Shown piece by piece: positions 55,879-62,850 of a stretch of DNA of 64,000 bases (position 1 is its first letter; the number at the start of each line of letters is the position of its first letter). A model generated the notes under the pieces. That model did not search any database. It saw only the letters and a program-made list of their open reading frames with translations, and was not told the DNA's origin. The stretch lies in the NCBI GenBank assembly GCA_025928545.1, contig JAICJH010000018.1, positions 36,876 to 100,875 of the forward strand, in the 5' to 3' direction. A program made the position numbers and the translations under genes. This DNA is from Bryobacteraceae bacterium (GTDB lineage: Bacteria; Acidobacteriota; Terriglobia; Bryobacterales; Bryobacteraceae).

Positions 55879-57180
55879 TCATCGGGCAGCAATGACGTCC
55901 GGTTGCACGAGCCGGAGCTGGTCCAATTCCACGAGAGTCTTCTTCCAGTCGACGGTGTGCTTCGCGTCCGTGTCTACGGGCGCCTGCCGGGCTTCATAGT
56001 AGGTCAGGATATTCGCCCGCAGGCTGTTCGTAAGGCCTGCGAATTGTTTGCCGGAGAGCTTCGCCAGAAGCTGGTCATAAGCGAGATCCGCGCCCATATA
56101 TCTGCCCGCCTCAACCAACCGGCCGGTGTCGAAATTGCGATTTTGCAGATCGAGCTTGTCAGTGCTTTCGTTCGCCAGCATGCCGCGATACTGATCGATG
56201 GTGGCATTGAAGCTCTTCATGAACATCACTTCCACTTCGGGAGTCGGAGCCTGAAATGCGAGCCCTTTGAAAGGTCCGGATTTCGGCATGATCCGCAACA
56301 GAGCCGACAATACTCTGCCCCGGATTCCGGGATGCCGATACTGGCTTCCCCAATCCTTTTGGTAGCTGGATTTCGAAAGATTGAACAGGAACTTTCGCTT
56401 CGTTATGCCGGGCGTTTCCTTGAGAATGGTCTGGCTTCGGAGTTCCCATGCCAGCTTTGTCATTTGAGGGATCACCGAGCTGGTGGTGTAACGAAAGGTT
56501 CCCAGGGCGAGATCGAGGCTTCCAAAAAGGTCTTTCATTTCGAGGCCATAGGTATCCATCACGGCCCGCTCCAACACGGGCTTTGACACTTTGAATCCGA
56601 TGAATGCCCGGTACTGATCCGATGCGTAGCGTCCCTGGGCTACCTGCAATACGTCGAAACCAAACTCCGTCCGGATGTGGGAAAGCGGGTTATCGTCGTA
56701 AGTCACGATGGCTCCAAATCGCTTACGAAGTTCCGGATAAAGGAGGGGCACAGCGGGGTTCACGCCGAGGCCGTGACCGCTGACGTCCGCCGCGTAATGC
56801 GCCAGTGCGCCGAGGGCAAAGGCGTACTCGTTCACGTCCTGCGAGTCGTCCAGAAGGGCCATGACGAAATCGCCGCTTCGAACGTAGTGGGTAAGGTCGC
56901 TGAACAGTTTGCTGCTGAACGGATAGTAGCCCATGTCCTGAATGATGCAGCCGCCGTAGGCATACGCATGGGCCTCGTTCAGTTCAACCGGCGAGGCCGC
57001 CGGAAATCGCTTCAGCAGCATCTTCTGGATTGGCTCGTTCCAGAGCGAATCCACAATCGCCTCGTGTGTGAGCACCGAATATGCGCACGCCCAGGAACAC
57101 GAGACGAGCAGCAGGACCGCCAGTCGCGTTGCAGCGCCAAACAGGCCTGTGAATTGTGGCTTCTCAAATTGTATGAACAT
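55879..57180 (-). CDS. Zinc-dependent phospholipase C-like secreted protein
   Basis: The protein is 433 aa. A signal sequence (FGAATRLAVLLLVSCSWACA) precedes YSVLTHEAIVDSLWNEPIQK, where THEAIVD gives the first conserved His of the Zn_dep_PLPC family. HAYAYGGCIIQDMGYYPFSS and LFSDLTHYVRSGDFVMALL follow, with EYAFALGALAHYAADVSGHG supplying further His/Asp ligands. The spacing of His and Asp residues is that of the three-zinc alpha-helical phospholipase C/S1 nuclease fold. The extra C-terminal half is longer than in classical enzymes. Exported; substrate untested. The ATG has AGGGAT upstream and a dispersed repeat 25 bp before it. Confidence 0.78.
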   Translation of the reverse strand: MFIQFEKPQFTGLFGAATRLAVLLLVSCSWACAYSVLTHEAIVDSLWNEPIQKMLLKRFPAASPVELNEAHAYAYGGCIIQDMGYYPFSSKLFSDLTHYVRSGDFVMALLDDSQDVNEYAFALGALAHYAADVSGHGLGVNPAVPLLYPELRKRFGAIVTYDDNPLSHIRTEFGFDVLQVAQGRYASDQYRAFIGFKVSKPVLERAVMDTYGLEMKDLFGSLDLALGTFRYTTSSVIPQMTKLAWELRSQTILKETPGITKRKFLFNLSKSSYQKDWGSQYRHPGIRGRVLSALLRIMPKSGPFKGLAFQAPTPEVEVMFMKSFNATIDQYRGMLANESTDKLDLQNRNFDTGRLVEAGRYMGADLAYDQLLAKLSGKQFAGLTNSLRANILTYYEARQAPVDTDAKHTVDWKKTLVELDQLRLVQPDVIAAR

Positions 57181-57204
57181 TCGATCCCTGAAAACCCCAG
57201 CAAT

Positions 57205-57236
57205 AGCCGCCGATTCGCGCCGATTCCCGCCGATAA
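57205..57236 (+). repeat. Dispersed GCCGAT repeat, copy 4 (diverged)
   Basis: AGCCGCCGATTCGCGCCGAT then TCCCGCCGATAA: the same repeat with two base changes in the TCAC spacers. It lies in the gap between the phospholipase-like start and the SYLF stop. Confidence 0.75.
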
Positions 57237-57243
57237 AGGCCTG

Positions 57244-57954
57244 TTAATCGCGTCTTGCCGATTCGCGAGTGAGTGAGTGGGTGAAGCTCTGAGCGGCGGC
57301 CGGAGTCTTCACCGTGCCGGTTAAAGCCTGACGATTCGTTACGACGCGGCCGTAGAGTTCCCGGTTGGCGTCAGCATCCGGACGCAGCGTCGCGCCTTCG
57401 AGCGAGATACCGGCGAACAGACCACGTGAACGCGAATAAGAGAGCATTTCAGCGTGCATCATGGCATCGGTCTGGGCGCTTGCGTCCCGGCCCAAGGGGC
57501 CCGCCGCCGCAGTGGCCTCGCCGCCGATGGTGAACTTATCCCCGAGCAGATGCCGCATGCCGCCATCGTTCATGACGAGCAGGACGATATCGGTCTCCGA
57601 AGCTCCGATCTGGAACCCAACACTGCCGCCTTCAACACGCAGGGAGGCTGGAGCACTCCATCCCACGTTGCCGGTTCGGCGGCAGGACGCAAAGCCGCTG
57701 CCGTATTTCGCACCGAAAATGAAGCCAACCTTTTTCATGCCCGGAATCACGACCACGCATTTCGCCTTATCCAGGAGTTCCTGAGGAATTCCTTTATCCG
57801 AGGCGTGCATCATTTCTGTAAGGGTCTCGACCGAGGCGTTCATACGGTCAACAACCTTTGCTTCTCTGTCCGCCGCAAAACCGGTGCTGCCAAGGGAACC
57901 GGCAATCGCGAGAACGCAAACATAACTTTTTAAGTTCATTTTCATGGAAGGCAT
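57244..57954 (-). CDS. SYLF-domain (Ysc84-like) lipid-binding protein
   Basis: The protein is 236 aa. The signal peptide (SYVCVLAIAGSLGSTGFAAD) is followed by a SYLF domain. KGIPQELLDKAKCVVVIPGM with KVGFIFGAKYGSGFASCR is its start, then WSAPASLRVEGGSVGFQIGA, DIVLLVMNDGGMRHLLGDKF, TIGGEATAAAGPLGRDASA and ILSYSRSRGLFAGISLEGAT-type strands. SYLF proteins bind phosphoinositides or other lipids; the bacterial role is unclear. Multiple ATGs near the start (57954, 57945, 57939) leave it uncertain by a few residues. A dispersed repeat follows the stop. Confidence 0.85.
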   Translation of the reverse strand: MPSMKMNLKSYVCVLAIAGSLGSTGFAADREAKVVDRMNASVETLTEMMHASDKGIPQELLDKAKCVVVIPGMKKVGFIFGAKYGSGFASCRRTGNVGWSAPASLRVEGGSVGFQIGASETDIVLLVMNDGGMRHLLGDKFTIGGEATAAAGPLGRDASAQTDAMMHAEMLSYSRSRGLFAGISLEGATLRPDADANRELYGRVVTNRQALTGTVKTPAAAQSFTHSLTRESARRD

Positions 57955-58102
57955 AAAGGCACGCCGGTGACCGTCCGGAGCACTCTGAGCCTTTGTGGCC
58001 GGCGGATGCCATATACATGGGGAAATACGACGGAACGGCCGCAGCCAGGGCTCAACCCGATAACAATTGGGGTGACCGTTTCAGCTCAGCCTGACCACCG
58101 GT

Positions 58103-58187
58103 GGTCATGTTGAATTGACCGCTACTTGCGGTCATGTTGAATTTGACGGATTGAGCACCATTTGCGGTCATGGCAAATTGACCGCCG
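58103..58187. repeat. Three GGTCA...TGACC units, possible insertion-sequence end remnant
   Basis: GGTCATGTTGAATTGACC (from 58103), GGTCATGTTGAATTTGAC (from 58130) and GGTCATGGCAAATTGACC (from 58166) are spaced 27 and 36 bp apart. Multiple short terminal repeats of this kind occur at ends of IS21-family elements, so this may be a relic of one, but no transposase is nearby. Alternatively it is a cluster of regulator sites: GGTCA half-sites also occur at 62729-62751. Confidence 0.4.
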
Positions 58188-58323
58188 CGGATCCTTCGTG
58201 ACGCGCATGACCGAATAAGGTCAAAATTCCGGGACCGAATTGCGGCGCCGATTTGCAAGTTCATGAAACAACACGAAAGTGCCCCGCTGGCCGCGATGGG
58301 TGTGCGAATGCATCCTTCTCAGC

Positions 58324-58369
58324 GTGTGAATCACACAAAAGAGTTCAGCTCAATGCAGTTCGGCGCAAT
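58324..58369. promoter_or_regulatory. Palindrome and direct repeat upstream of the sortase-substrate gene
   Basis: GTGTGAATCACAC (58324-58336) is a perfect 13-bp palindrome. AGTTCAGCTCAAT (58342-58354) and AGTTCGGCGCAAT (58357-58369) form a direct repeat with 15-bp period. Both lie within 80 bp of the ATG at 58401, so they are candidate operators for that gene. Confidence 0.4.
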
Positions 58370-58400
58370 TCGATTCAGGTAAAGAAAGAAAAACCAAAAC

Positions 58401-59120
58401 ATGAAATTTCTTAAGGTACTACCCACAGTATTTTGTCTGACGCTGGTGGCAGGCGCGATGTTCACGCCCGCGGCAAAGGCCGATGACTGGAACAGAAAGA
58501 CAACGATAACGTTCAGCGGGCCCGTCGAAATCCCCGGCGTCCACCTTGCCGGTTGGGGCGTTCTGCCCGCGGGTACATACGTGTTCAAGATTCTCAATTC
58601 GCAGACTGACCGCCACATCGTCCAGATCTTCAATAAGGACGAATCCGTTTGCTACGCAACGATTATGGCTATTCCGAACTTCCGGCTCAAGGCCACGGAT
58701 AAAACCGTCGTGACGTTCCGCGAAAGACCGGCCGGACAGCCGGAAGCACTGCGCGCATGGTTCTATCCGGGCCGCCAGTGGGGCGAAGAATTTGTGTACC
58801 CGAAGGCTAAGGCGTTAGCCATCGCCGCTGAAACCAAAACCCCCGTCCTGTTCGTGGCGGAAGAACTTCCGGTCGAAGTCGCTGTGCCGCTCACGGCGGA
58901 TGCGCCTTACGTAGCCCAGATGAAAACGGCTCCGGTCATGGCCTACCAGCCGACAGGTGCACCGGTGCAACTCGCCGAAGTCGTTACACCCCCGCCGCCA
59001 GCCGAAATGCGGGCCTCGCTGCCCAAGACTGCCGGCAACCTGCCGCTGATCGGCATGTTCGGCCTGCTTACCCTGTTTGCCGGATTTGCCGTCCGGCAGA
59101 TCCGTTCGACCATCAGCTAA
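58401..59120 (+). CDS. Secreted protein with a C-terminal LPKTAG sorting signal (candidate sortase substrate)
   Basis: The protein is 239 aa. The signal peptide (MKFLKVLPTVFCLTLVAGAM, ending near AKA) precedes a compact beta-rich domain: TITFSGPVEIPGVHLAGWGV then LPAGTYVFKILNSQTDRHIV and VTFRERPAGQPEALRAWFYP. A Pro-rich linker (VVTPPPP) leads to LPKTAG (residues 207-212), a hydrophobic helix (about 215-231) and an Arg-containing tail. LPxTG-like pentapeptide, membrane segment and positive tail are the three parts of a Gram-positive cell-wall sorting signal, although here position five is A rather than G. The sortase is encoded 1 kb downstream. A terminator (59132-59167) separates the two. Confidence 0.75.
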   Translation: MKFLKVLPTVFCLTLVAGAMFTPAAKADDWNRKTTITFSGPVEIPGVHLAGWGVLPAGTYVFKILNSQTDRHIVQIFNKDESVCYATIMAIPNFRLKATDKTVVTFRERPAGQPEALRAWFYPGRQWGEEFVYPKAKALAIAAETKTPVLFVAEELPVEVAVPLTADAPYVAQMKTAPVMAYQPTGAPVQLAEVVTPPPPAEMRASLPKTAGNLPLIGMFGLLTLFAGFAVRQIRSTIS

Positions 59121-59131
59121 GTACTTCACAC

Positions 59132-59167
59132 GCGCCGGTCAGGAGTAACCTCCTGCCCGGCGCTTTT
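59132..59167 (+). terminator. Intrinsic terminator after the sortase-substrate gene
   Basis: Arms 59132-59145 and 59150-59163 pair over 14 bp with one mismatch around a TAAC loop, followed by TTTT. It begins 11 bp after the substrate stop and should limit transcription into the VWA and sortase genes. Confidence 0.75.
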
Positions 59168-59180
59168 ACGCCCCGTTGCG

Positions 59181-59224
59181 GAGAAACCCAAATGGCCGCC
59201 GATTCACGCCGATTCACGCCGATA
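59181..59224 (+). repeat. Dispersed GCCGAT repeat, copy 5 (contains the annotated VWA start)
   Basis: AAACCCAAATGGCCG followed by CCGATTCACGCCGAT and a third TCACGCCGAT. The same upstream extension is found in the copy at 36240-36296 in a non-coding position. The repeat includes the ATG at 59192, and GGAG sits at its left edge. Confidence 0.8.
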
Positions 59225-60178
59225 AAACCAATGCAGGCCGCTTCTCTCCTCCTCGCCGTCCTCCTTCTTGTACCGGTTGTGTCCAGCCCTCAAAATCTGC
59301 CCGTTGCCGCGCCTTTCCGGATTTCGGTCAACCTCAACCTTGTTGTCCTGCCGGTGACGGTGCGTGACAAAAAAGGCGGCTTCGCCTCCGATTTGCGTCA
59401 GGAAAATTTCCGGATCTACGAAGACGGCGTTCTCCAGTCGATTCGCGTGTTCCAGCATGAAGATATCCCGGTTACCGCCGGCCTTGTCATCGATCACAGC
59501 GGCAGTATGGTTCACAAGATGGAGGATGTGATCGCAGGCGCGAACGCTTTCGTCCAGCTCAGCAACACAGAAGATCAGTTGTTTGTGGTGAACTTCAACG
59601 AGCATGTCACGCTCGGCCTGCCTGCTTCCGTACCCTTCACGAATCGGGCGGACCAACTGGAGGCCGCCATTCTCGCAGCCCCCGCATCTGGTCAAACCGC
59701 GCTGTATGACGCGATCGATCTGGCGCTCGACCGCTTACAGGCGGGGAGCCGCGATAAGAAAGTGCTCCTCGTGATCAGCGATGGCGGGGATAACGCCAGC
59801 ACTCAAACCTTGCCAAAACTTCTTAGAAAAGCTGCGCTGCTGAACACCATCATTTATACAATTGGCATTTTTGAGGCTGACGATCCGGATGAGAATCCGG
59901 AAGTGCTTCGCCGTCTTGCGAAAGAGACCGGCGGCGAAGCGTTCTTCCCGCCACAATTCAGCGAGGCTGTTTCAAACTGTCAGGATATTGCGAAAGATAT
60001 CCGTCACCAATACGCTGTCGGATACGTTTCCGGCAGCACGCGTGCCGGTGGACAACGCAGTGTCCGCGTGACAGCTCGCGCCGCGGGCAAAGACCTGGTG
60101 GTGCGGACACGCACCGGATATATCGCTCCCGACTCGCCCGCGGACGCCAGTGCGCCACGCAGCGAGGCTATTAAATGA
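59192..60178 (+). CDS. Secreted VWA protein (VWFA-related, acidobacterial type)
   Basis: The protein is 328 aa from 59192, or 315 aa from the ATG at 59231. The first 13 residues of the longer form are encoded in a dispersed repeat. The hydrophobic signal (QAASLLLAVLLLVPVVSSPQ) is shared by both. The mature part has FRISVNLNLVVLPVTVRDKK and FRIYEDGVLQSIRVFQHEDI, then a VWA domain with the MIDAS motif VIDHSGSMVHKM (DxSGS), the conserved Thr region (SGQTALYDAIDLAL) and VLLVISDGGDNAS. It ends ...VVRTRTGYIAP. It binds ligands through a metal ion. It carries no sorting signal. The stop overlaps the sortase ATG. Confidence 0.85.
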   Translation: MAADSRRFTPIKPMQAASLLLAVLLLVPVVSSPQNLPVAAPFRISVNLNLVVLPVTVRDKKGGFASDLRQENFRIYEDGVLQSIRVFQHEDIPVTAGLVIDHSGSMVHKMEDVIAGANAFVQLSNTEDQLFVVNFNEHVTLGLPASVPFTNRADQLEAAILAAPASGQTALYDAIDLALDRLQAGSRDKKVLLVISDGGDNASTQTLPKLLRKAALLNTIIYTIGIFEADDPDENPEVLRRLAKETGGEAFFPPQFSEAVSNCQDIAKDIRHQYAVGYVSGSTRAGGQRSVRVTARAAGKDLVVRTRTGYIAPDSPADASAPRSEAIK

Positions 60179-60804
60179 CAGCGCGCTGGTCTCAGCGGAT
60201 TCTGTTTGCATTTTCATTCGTCCTTCTGGGTTACTGCGTTTACGTCATGGCAGGCGCGTGGATATTTCAGCGGCAGGCCAAGGCGGATCTGAACCGCGTC
60301 CGCTACACTGCGCATACTGCAAGCCCGATTGCCGCTGCCGTACAGCCCGAATTGGCAGAACCCTTTCCTGAGCCGGGCGCCCTGCTGGGCAAAGTCGAAG
60401 TGGAGAGGTTGGGCGTTTCCGTGGCATTGGTGGAAGGCACAGACGCAGCGGCGCTGGAGCGCGCGGCCGGGCACATTGAGGGAACCGCGTTGCCGGGGAG
60501 AATCGGCAATATCGGGATCGCCGCGCATCGTGACACTTTTTTCCGCCCCCTGCGAAACATTCATTCCGGGGACGTCATTCAAATTGTGGCTCCGAATGAC
60601 ACATACCGGTATCGCGTCACTTCGACGAAAATCGTCAAGCCGGACGACGTCTCGGTGCTGATGGCCGACGGAAGCGAAGTTCTGACGCTTGTAACGTGTT
60701 ATCCGTTTTATTACGTCGGCCCGGCCCCCACGCGCTTTATCGTGCGAGCCGAAAGAATGCCCGATGCAATCGGCAACCCGCCTGTTGTCTCATCGCGATT
60801 CTGA
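60175..60804 (+). CDS. Sortase, class D-like
   Basis: The protein is 209 aa. One N-terminal membrane helix (LFAFSFVLLGYCVYVMAGAW) anchors it with the catalytic domain outside the cytoplasm. The domain starts LLGKVEVERLGVSVALVEGT. Catalytic His is in NIGIAAHRDTFFRPL (about 118), Cys in LTLVTCYPFYY (about 175; the TLxTC motif) and Arg in APTRFIVRAER (about 187). The domain layout and TLVTC fit class D sortases. It cleaves an LPxTx-type motif between T and the next residue and joins the substrate to an amine, usually peptidoglycan. It overlaps the VWA gene (ATGA); a plausible substrate lies upstream. Confidence 0.9.
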   Translation: MTARWSQRILFAFSFVLLGYCVYVMAGAWIFQRQAKADLNRVRYTAHTASPIAAAVQPELAEPFPEPGALLGKVEVERLGVSVALVEGTDAAALERAAGHIEGTALPGRIGNIGIAAHRDTFFRPLRNIHSGDVIQIVAPNDTYRYRVTSTKIVKPDDVSVLMADGSEVLTLVTCYPFYYVGPAPTRFIVRAERMPDAIGNPPVVSSRF

Positions 60805-60826
60805 TTCCGCTCGGTGAGGCGATTCG

Positions 60827-62560
60827 TTACGAGGCCAGAAGCCGGCGGTATTCCGGGCTCCACATGCCGTCCCTGACTTCCTGCACGATGTCACGGGAGC
60901 GGACCCGGGCAAGGCCTTCCACCTGAGCGGCCTCTGCAACCGCCACGGCGACGCTTACCGCAACACTTCGCAGATCGTCGATTTGCGGCAGAAGCGAGGC
61001 ACCCGGTTGGCGGACCACGACCAGGCTGGAAAGTGCGTTGGCGGCGGCGGAAAGCATGCCGTTGCTGATCCTCATGGATTGCGACACCACCGTGCCGAGG
61101 CAAACACCGGGATATAGACGGGCCTGATTCGCATGAGCGATGACGTAGGTCACTCCCATGTGCGTCACCGGTGCAAACGGCGCACCGGAGGCAACGAGAG
61201 CGCGCCCGTCGGTCCAGGCAATCAGGTCCGCCGGGTGCGCCTCGGCCTGGCTCGCGGGGGTGGAGAGCGCAAAAATGATGGGCCGCGGCGTATGCTTTGC
61301 CATCAGGCGCACCACGTCTTCGGTGAAACTGCCGGCGGCGGTGGAGGCGCCAATCAACATGGTGGGTCTTACGCGCCGCACCACTTCCGCGAGATCGATA
61401 TTCGGATTTTCCGAATTGCGTTTCCACCCTTCGCAATCGATATCCGGGCGCGCGTACGCCCGCTGATAATCGCGCAGACCCGCGCCCATTCCGGCAGTCA
61501 GCAAACCGTCTTTATCCACGCACCAGAATCGATTAAAAGCCTCCGCGGGCGAGAGTCCCTCGCGCATCATGGCGTAGCGTATCTGGTCGGCCGTTGCGAT
61601 ACCGGCTGTGCCCGCGCCGTGAATGACGACGCGGTGTTTGCCCAGCGGTGTACCGCAGACGCGAACCGCCGAAATTGCCGCGGCAAGCCCGATCGCTCCG
61701 GTGCCCTGGATTTCCTGATTGAAAACGGGCGCCCGATCCCGATACCGGTCCAGTATGAATCTGGCATTCCCCGCCTCGAGCCCGACCCACTGCAACACAG
61801 CTTTCGGAAATAATTTTGTGGCGACAGCGACGTAGTTGTCGATGAAATCTTTGTAACGCTCGCCCCGGACGCGCGAATGACGATTGCCCGCGTATCGGGC
61901 ATCAGTGAGCAGGCTGCGGCGGTCTGTTCCCACATCCAGCATTACGGGGATTGCGCGGGCGGGATCGATGCCGGCAGCCGCGCTGTAAATGGCGAGTTTG
62001 CTGACCGCTGCTTCGATACCGCCGATTCCCCAGTCGCCGATCCCCTGAACGCGCTCGGCGTCGGTGGCCATGATCAGGTCCATACCGGCGTCGTCCTGGT
62101 CGAAATTGAGAAAAGCCTGCTCGATGGCTTCCGGGTGGTCAATCGAAAGATACACGCCACGAGGTTGCCGGAAATCGGCACGCAGTGACGGGGATGGACG
62201 CGCCCCGGGACCGTTCATCACGGGAATCATTTCGGGAAGATGTTCGGCAAGGACCCGAAAGAAAAGCATCTCGTTCCGATCGTGCAATGAAGTCAGATAC
62301 AGCTTTTTGCTGAGTTCATCGGGCAAGTCTTCATAATGGAGCCACGCTCGTTTCGCCTGGGTTCGCAGGTTGCTGATCTCCGCAGGCAGAAGTCCGGTCA
62401 GGCCCAGATCCCTGCGCTCTTCGGCGGTGAAGGCGGTGCCCTTATTTAACTGCGGCGAGTTCAGGACCGCCAGGCCACGGGCTTTCGTCTGCCGGCTGCC
62501 GTCGACCGGCTTCGGGGTCGCCGGCGTGGCGGCCAATATCGGTATGACTCGTTGTCGCAC
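60827..62560 (-). CDS. NAD-dependent malic enzyme, large-subunit type
   Basis: The protein is 577 aa from a GTG at 62560, with GGGAG upstream; the ATG at 62650 adds 30 unlikely residues. Family blocks are clear: NKGTAFTAEERRDLGLTGLL, YLTSLHDRNEMLFFRVLAEH, AERVQGIGDWGIGGIEAAVS, IPVMLDVGTDRRSLLTDARY, QWVGLEAGNARFILDRYRDR, FNQEIQGTGAIGLAAAISAV and HGAGTAGIATADQIRYAMMR. It oxidatively decarboxylates malate to pyruvate, reducing NAD(P). The length fits the 550-600 aa eukaryote/SfcA type. NAD preference is inferred from the family rather than a decisive residue. Confidence 0.93.
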   Translation of the reverse strand: MRQRVIPILAATPATPKPVDGSRQTKARGLAVLNSPQLNKGTAFTAEERRDLGLTGLLPAEISNLRTQAKRAWLHYEDLPDELSKKLYLTSLHDRNEMLFFRVLAEHLPEMIPVMNGPGARPSPSLRADFRQPRGVYLSIDHPEAIEQAFLNFDQDDAGMDLIMATDAERVQGIGDWGIGGIEAAVSKLAIYSAAAGIDPARAIPVMLDVGTDRRSLLTDARYAGNRHSRVRGERYKDFIDNYVAVATKLFPKAVLQWVGLEAGNARFILDRYRDRAPVFNQEIQGTGAIGLAAAISAVRVCGTPLGKHRVVIHGAGTAGIATADQIRYAMMREGLSPAEAFNRFWCVDKDGLLTAGMGAGLRDYQRAYARPDIDCEGWKRNSENPNIDLAEVVRRVRPTMLIGASTAAGSFTEDVVRLMAKHTPRPIIFALSTPASQAEAHPADLIAWTDGRALVASGAPFAPVTHMGVTYVIAHANQARLYPGVCLGTVVSQSMRISNGMLSAAANALSSLVVVRQPGASLLPQIDDLRSVAVSVAVAVAEAAQVEGLARVRSRDIVQEVRDGMWSPEYRRLLAS

Positions 62561-62728
62561 GCTTATCTCCCGGACCTGGTGAGCAGGTTGGTGAACTTCC
62601 GCCAATCGGCAACACACACGTCCCACGCCTCTCCATGGCAGATGGAACACCAGGCAAGATACGCGGGATATGTCGTTTGTCCTTAGGTAAAAGTGGCTTC
62701 AGGGGGCCTCAAACGGGTGACTGCGGCA

Positions 62729-62751
62729 GGTCACGTGACCATATATGGTCA
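62729..62751. promoter_or_regulatory. Overlapping palindromes, candidate operator
   Basis: GGTCACGTGACC (62729-62740) is a perfect 12-bp palindrome. TGACCATATATGGTCA (62736-62751) is a perfect 16-bp palindrome that shares its TGACC. The result is three GGTCA/TGACC half-sites in 23 bp, placed between the malic enzyme and the divergent PAS gene. No matching regulator is in the window. Confidence 0.5.
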
Positions 62752-62850
62752 GCGCGCGCGGGCTGCGTTTTATCCCACTGAAAGTAGTACCGTCATGACC
62801 GGCGGCGGTGGTAGCATGAAAAATTGCTTCGGCAAAAGAAGGGCGGCCGA

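Larger units (their letters stand above)
57955..58400. other. Intergenic region with repeats and dyads, no convincing gene
   Basis: About 445 bp between divergent genes. A 70-aa minus frame (58264-58052) consists of translated repeats and was not called. The region contains three GGTCA/TGACC units (58103-58187), a 13-bp palindrome (58324-58336) and a direct repeat (58342-58369) before the sortase-substrate gene. Confidence 0.6.

Noticed and set aside
58052..58264. 70-aa minus-strand frame with repeats such as GQFNMT
   Set aside because: It is the translation of the GGTCA repeats, with no ribosome site and no other protein-like feature.
58324..58336. CRP-type site (TGTGA...TCACA)
   Set aside because: The arms are separated by one base, not the six required for CRP.
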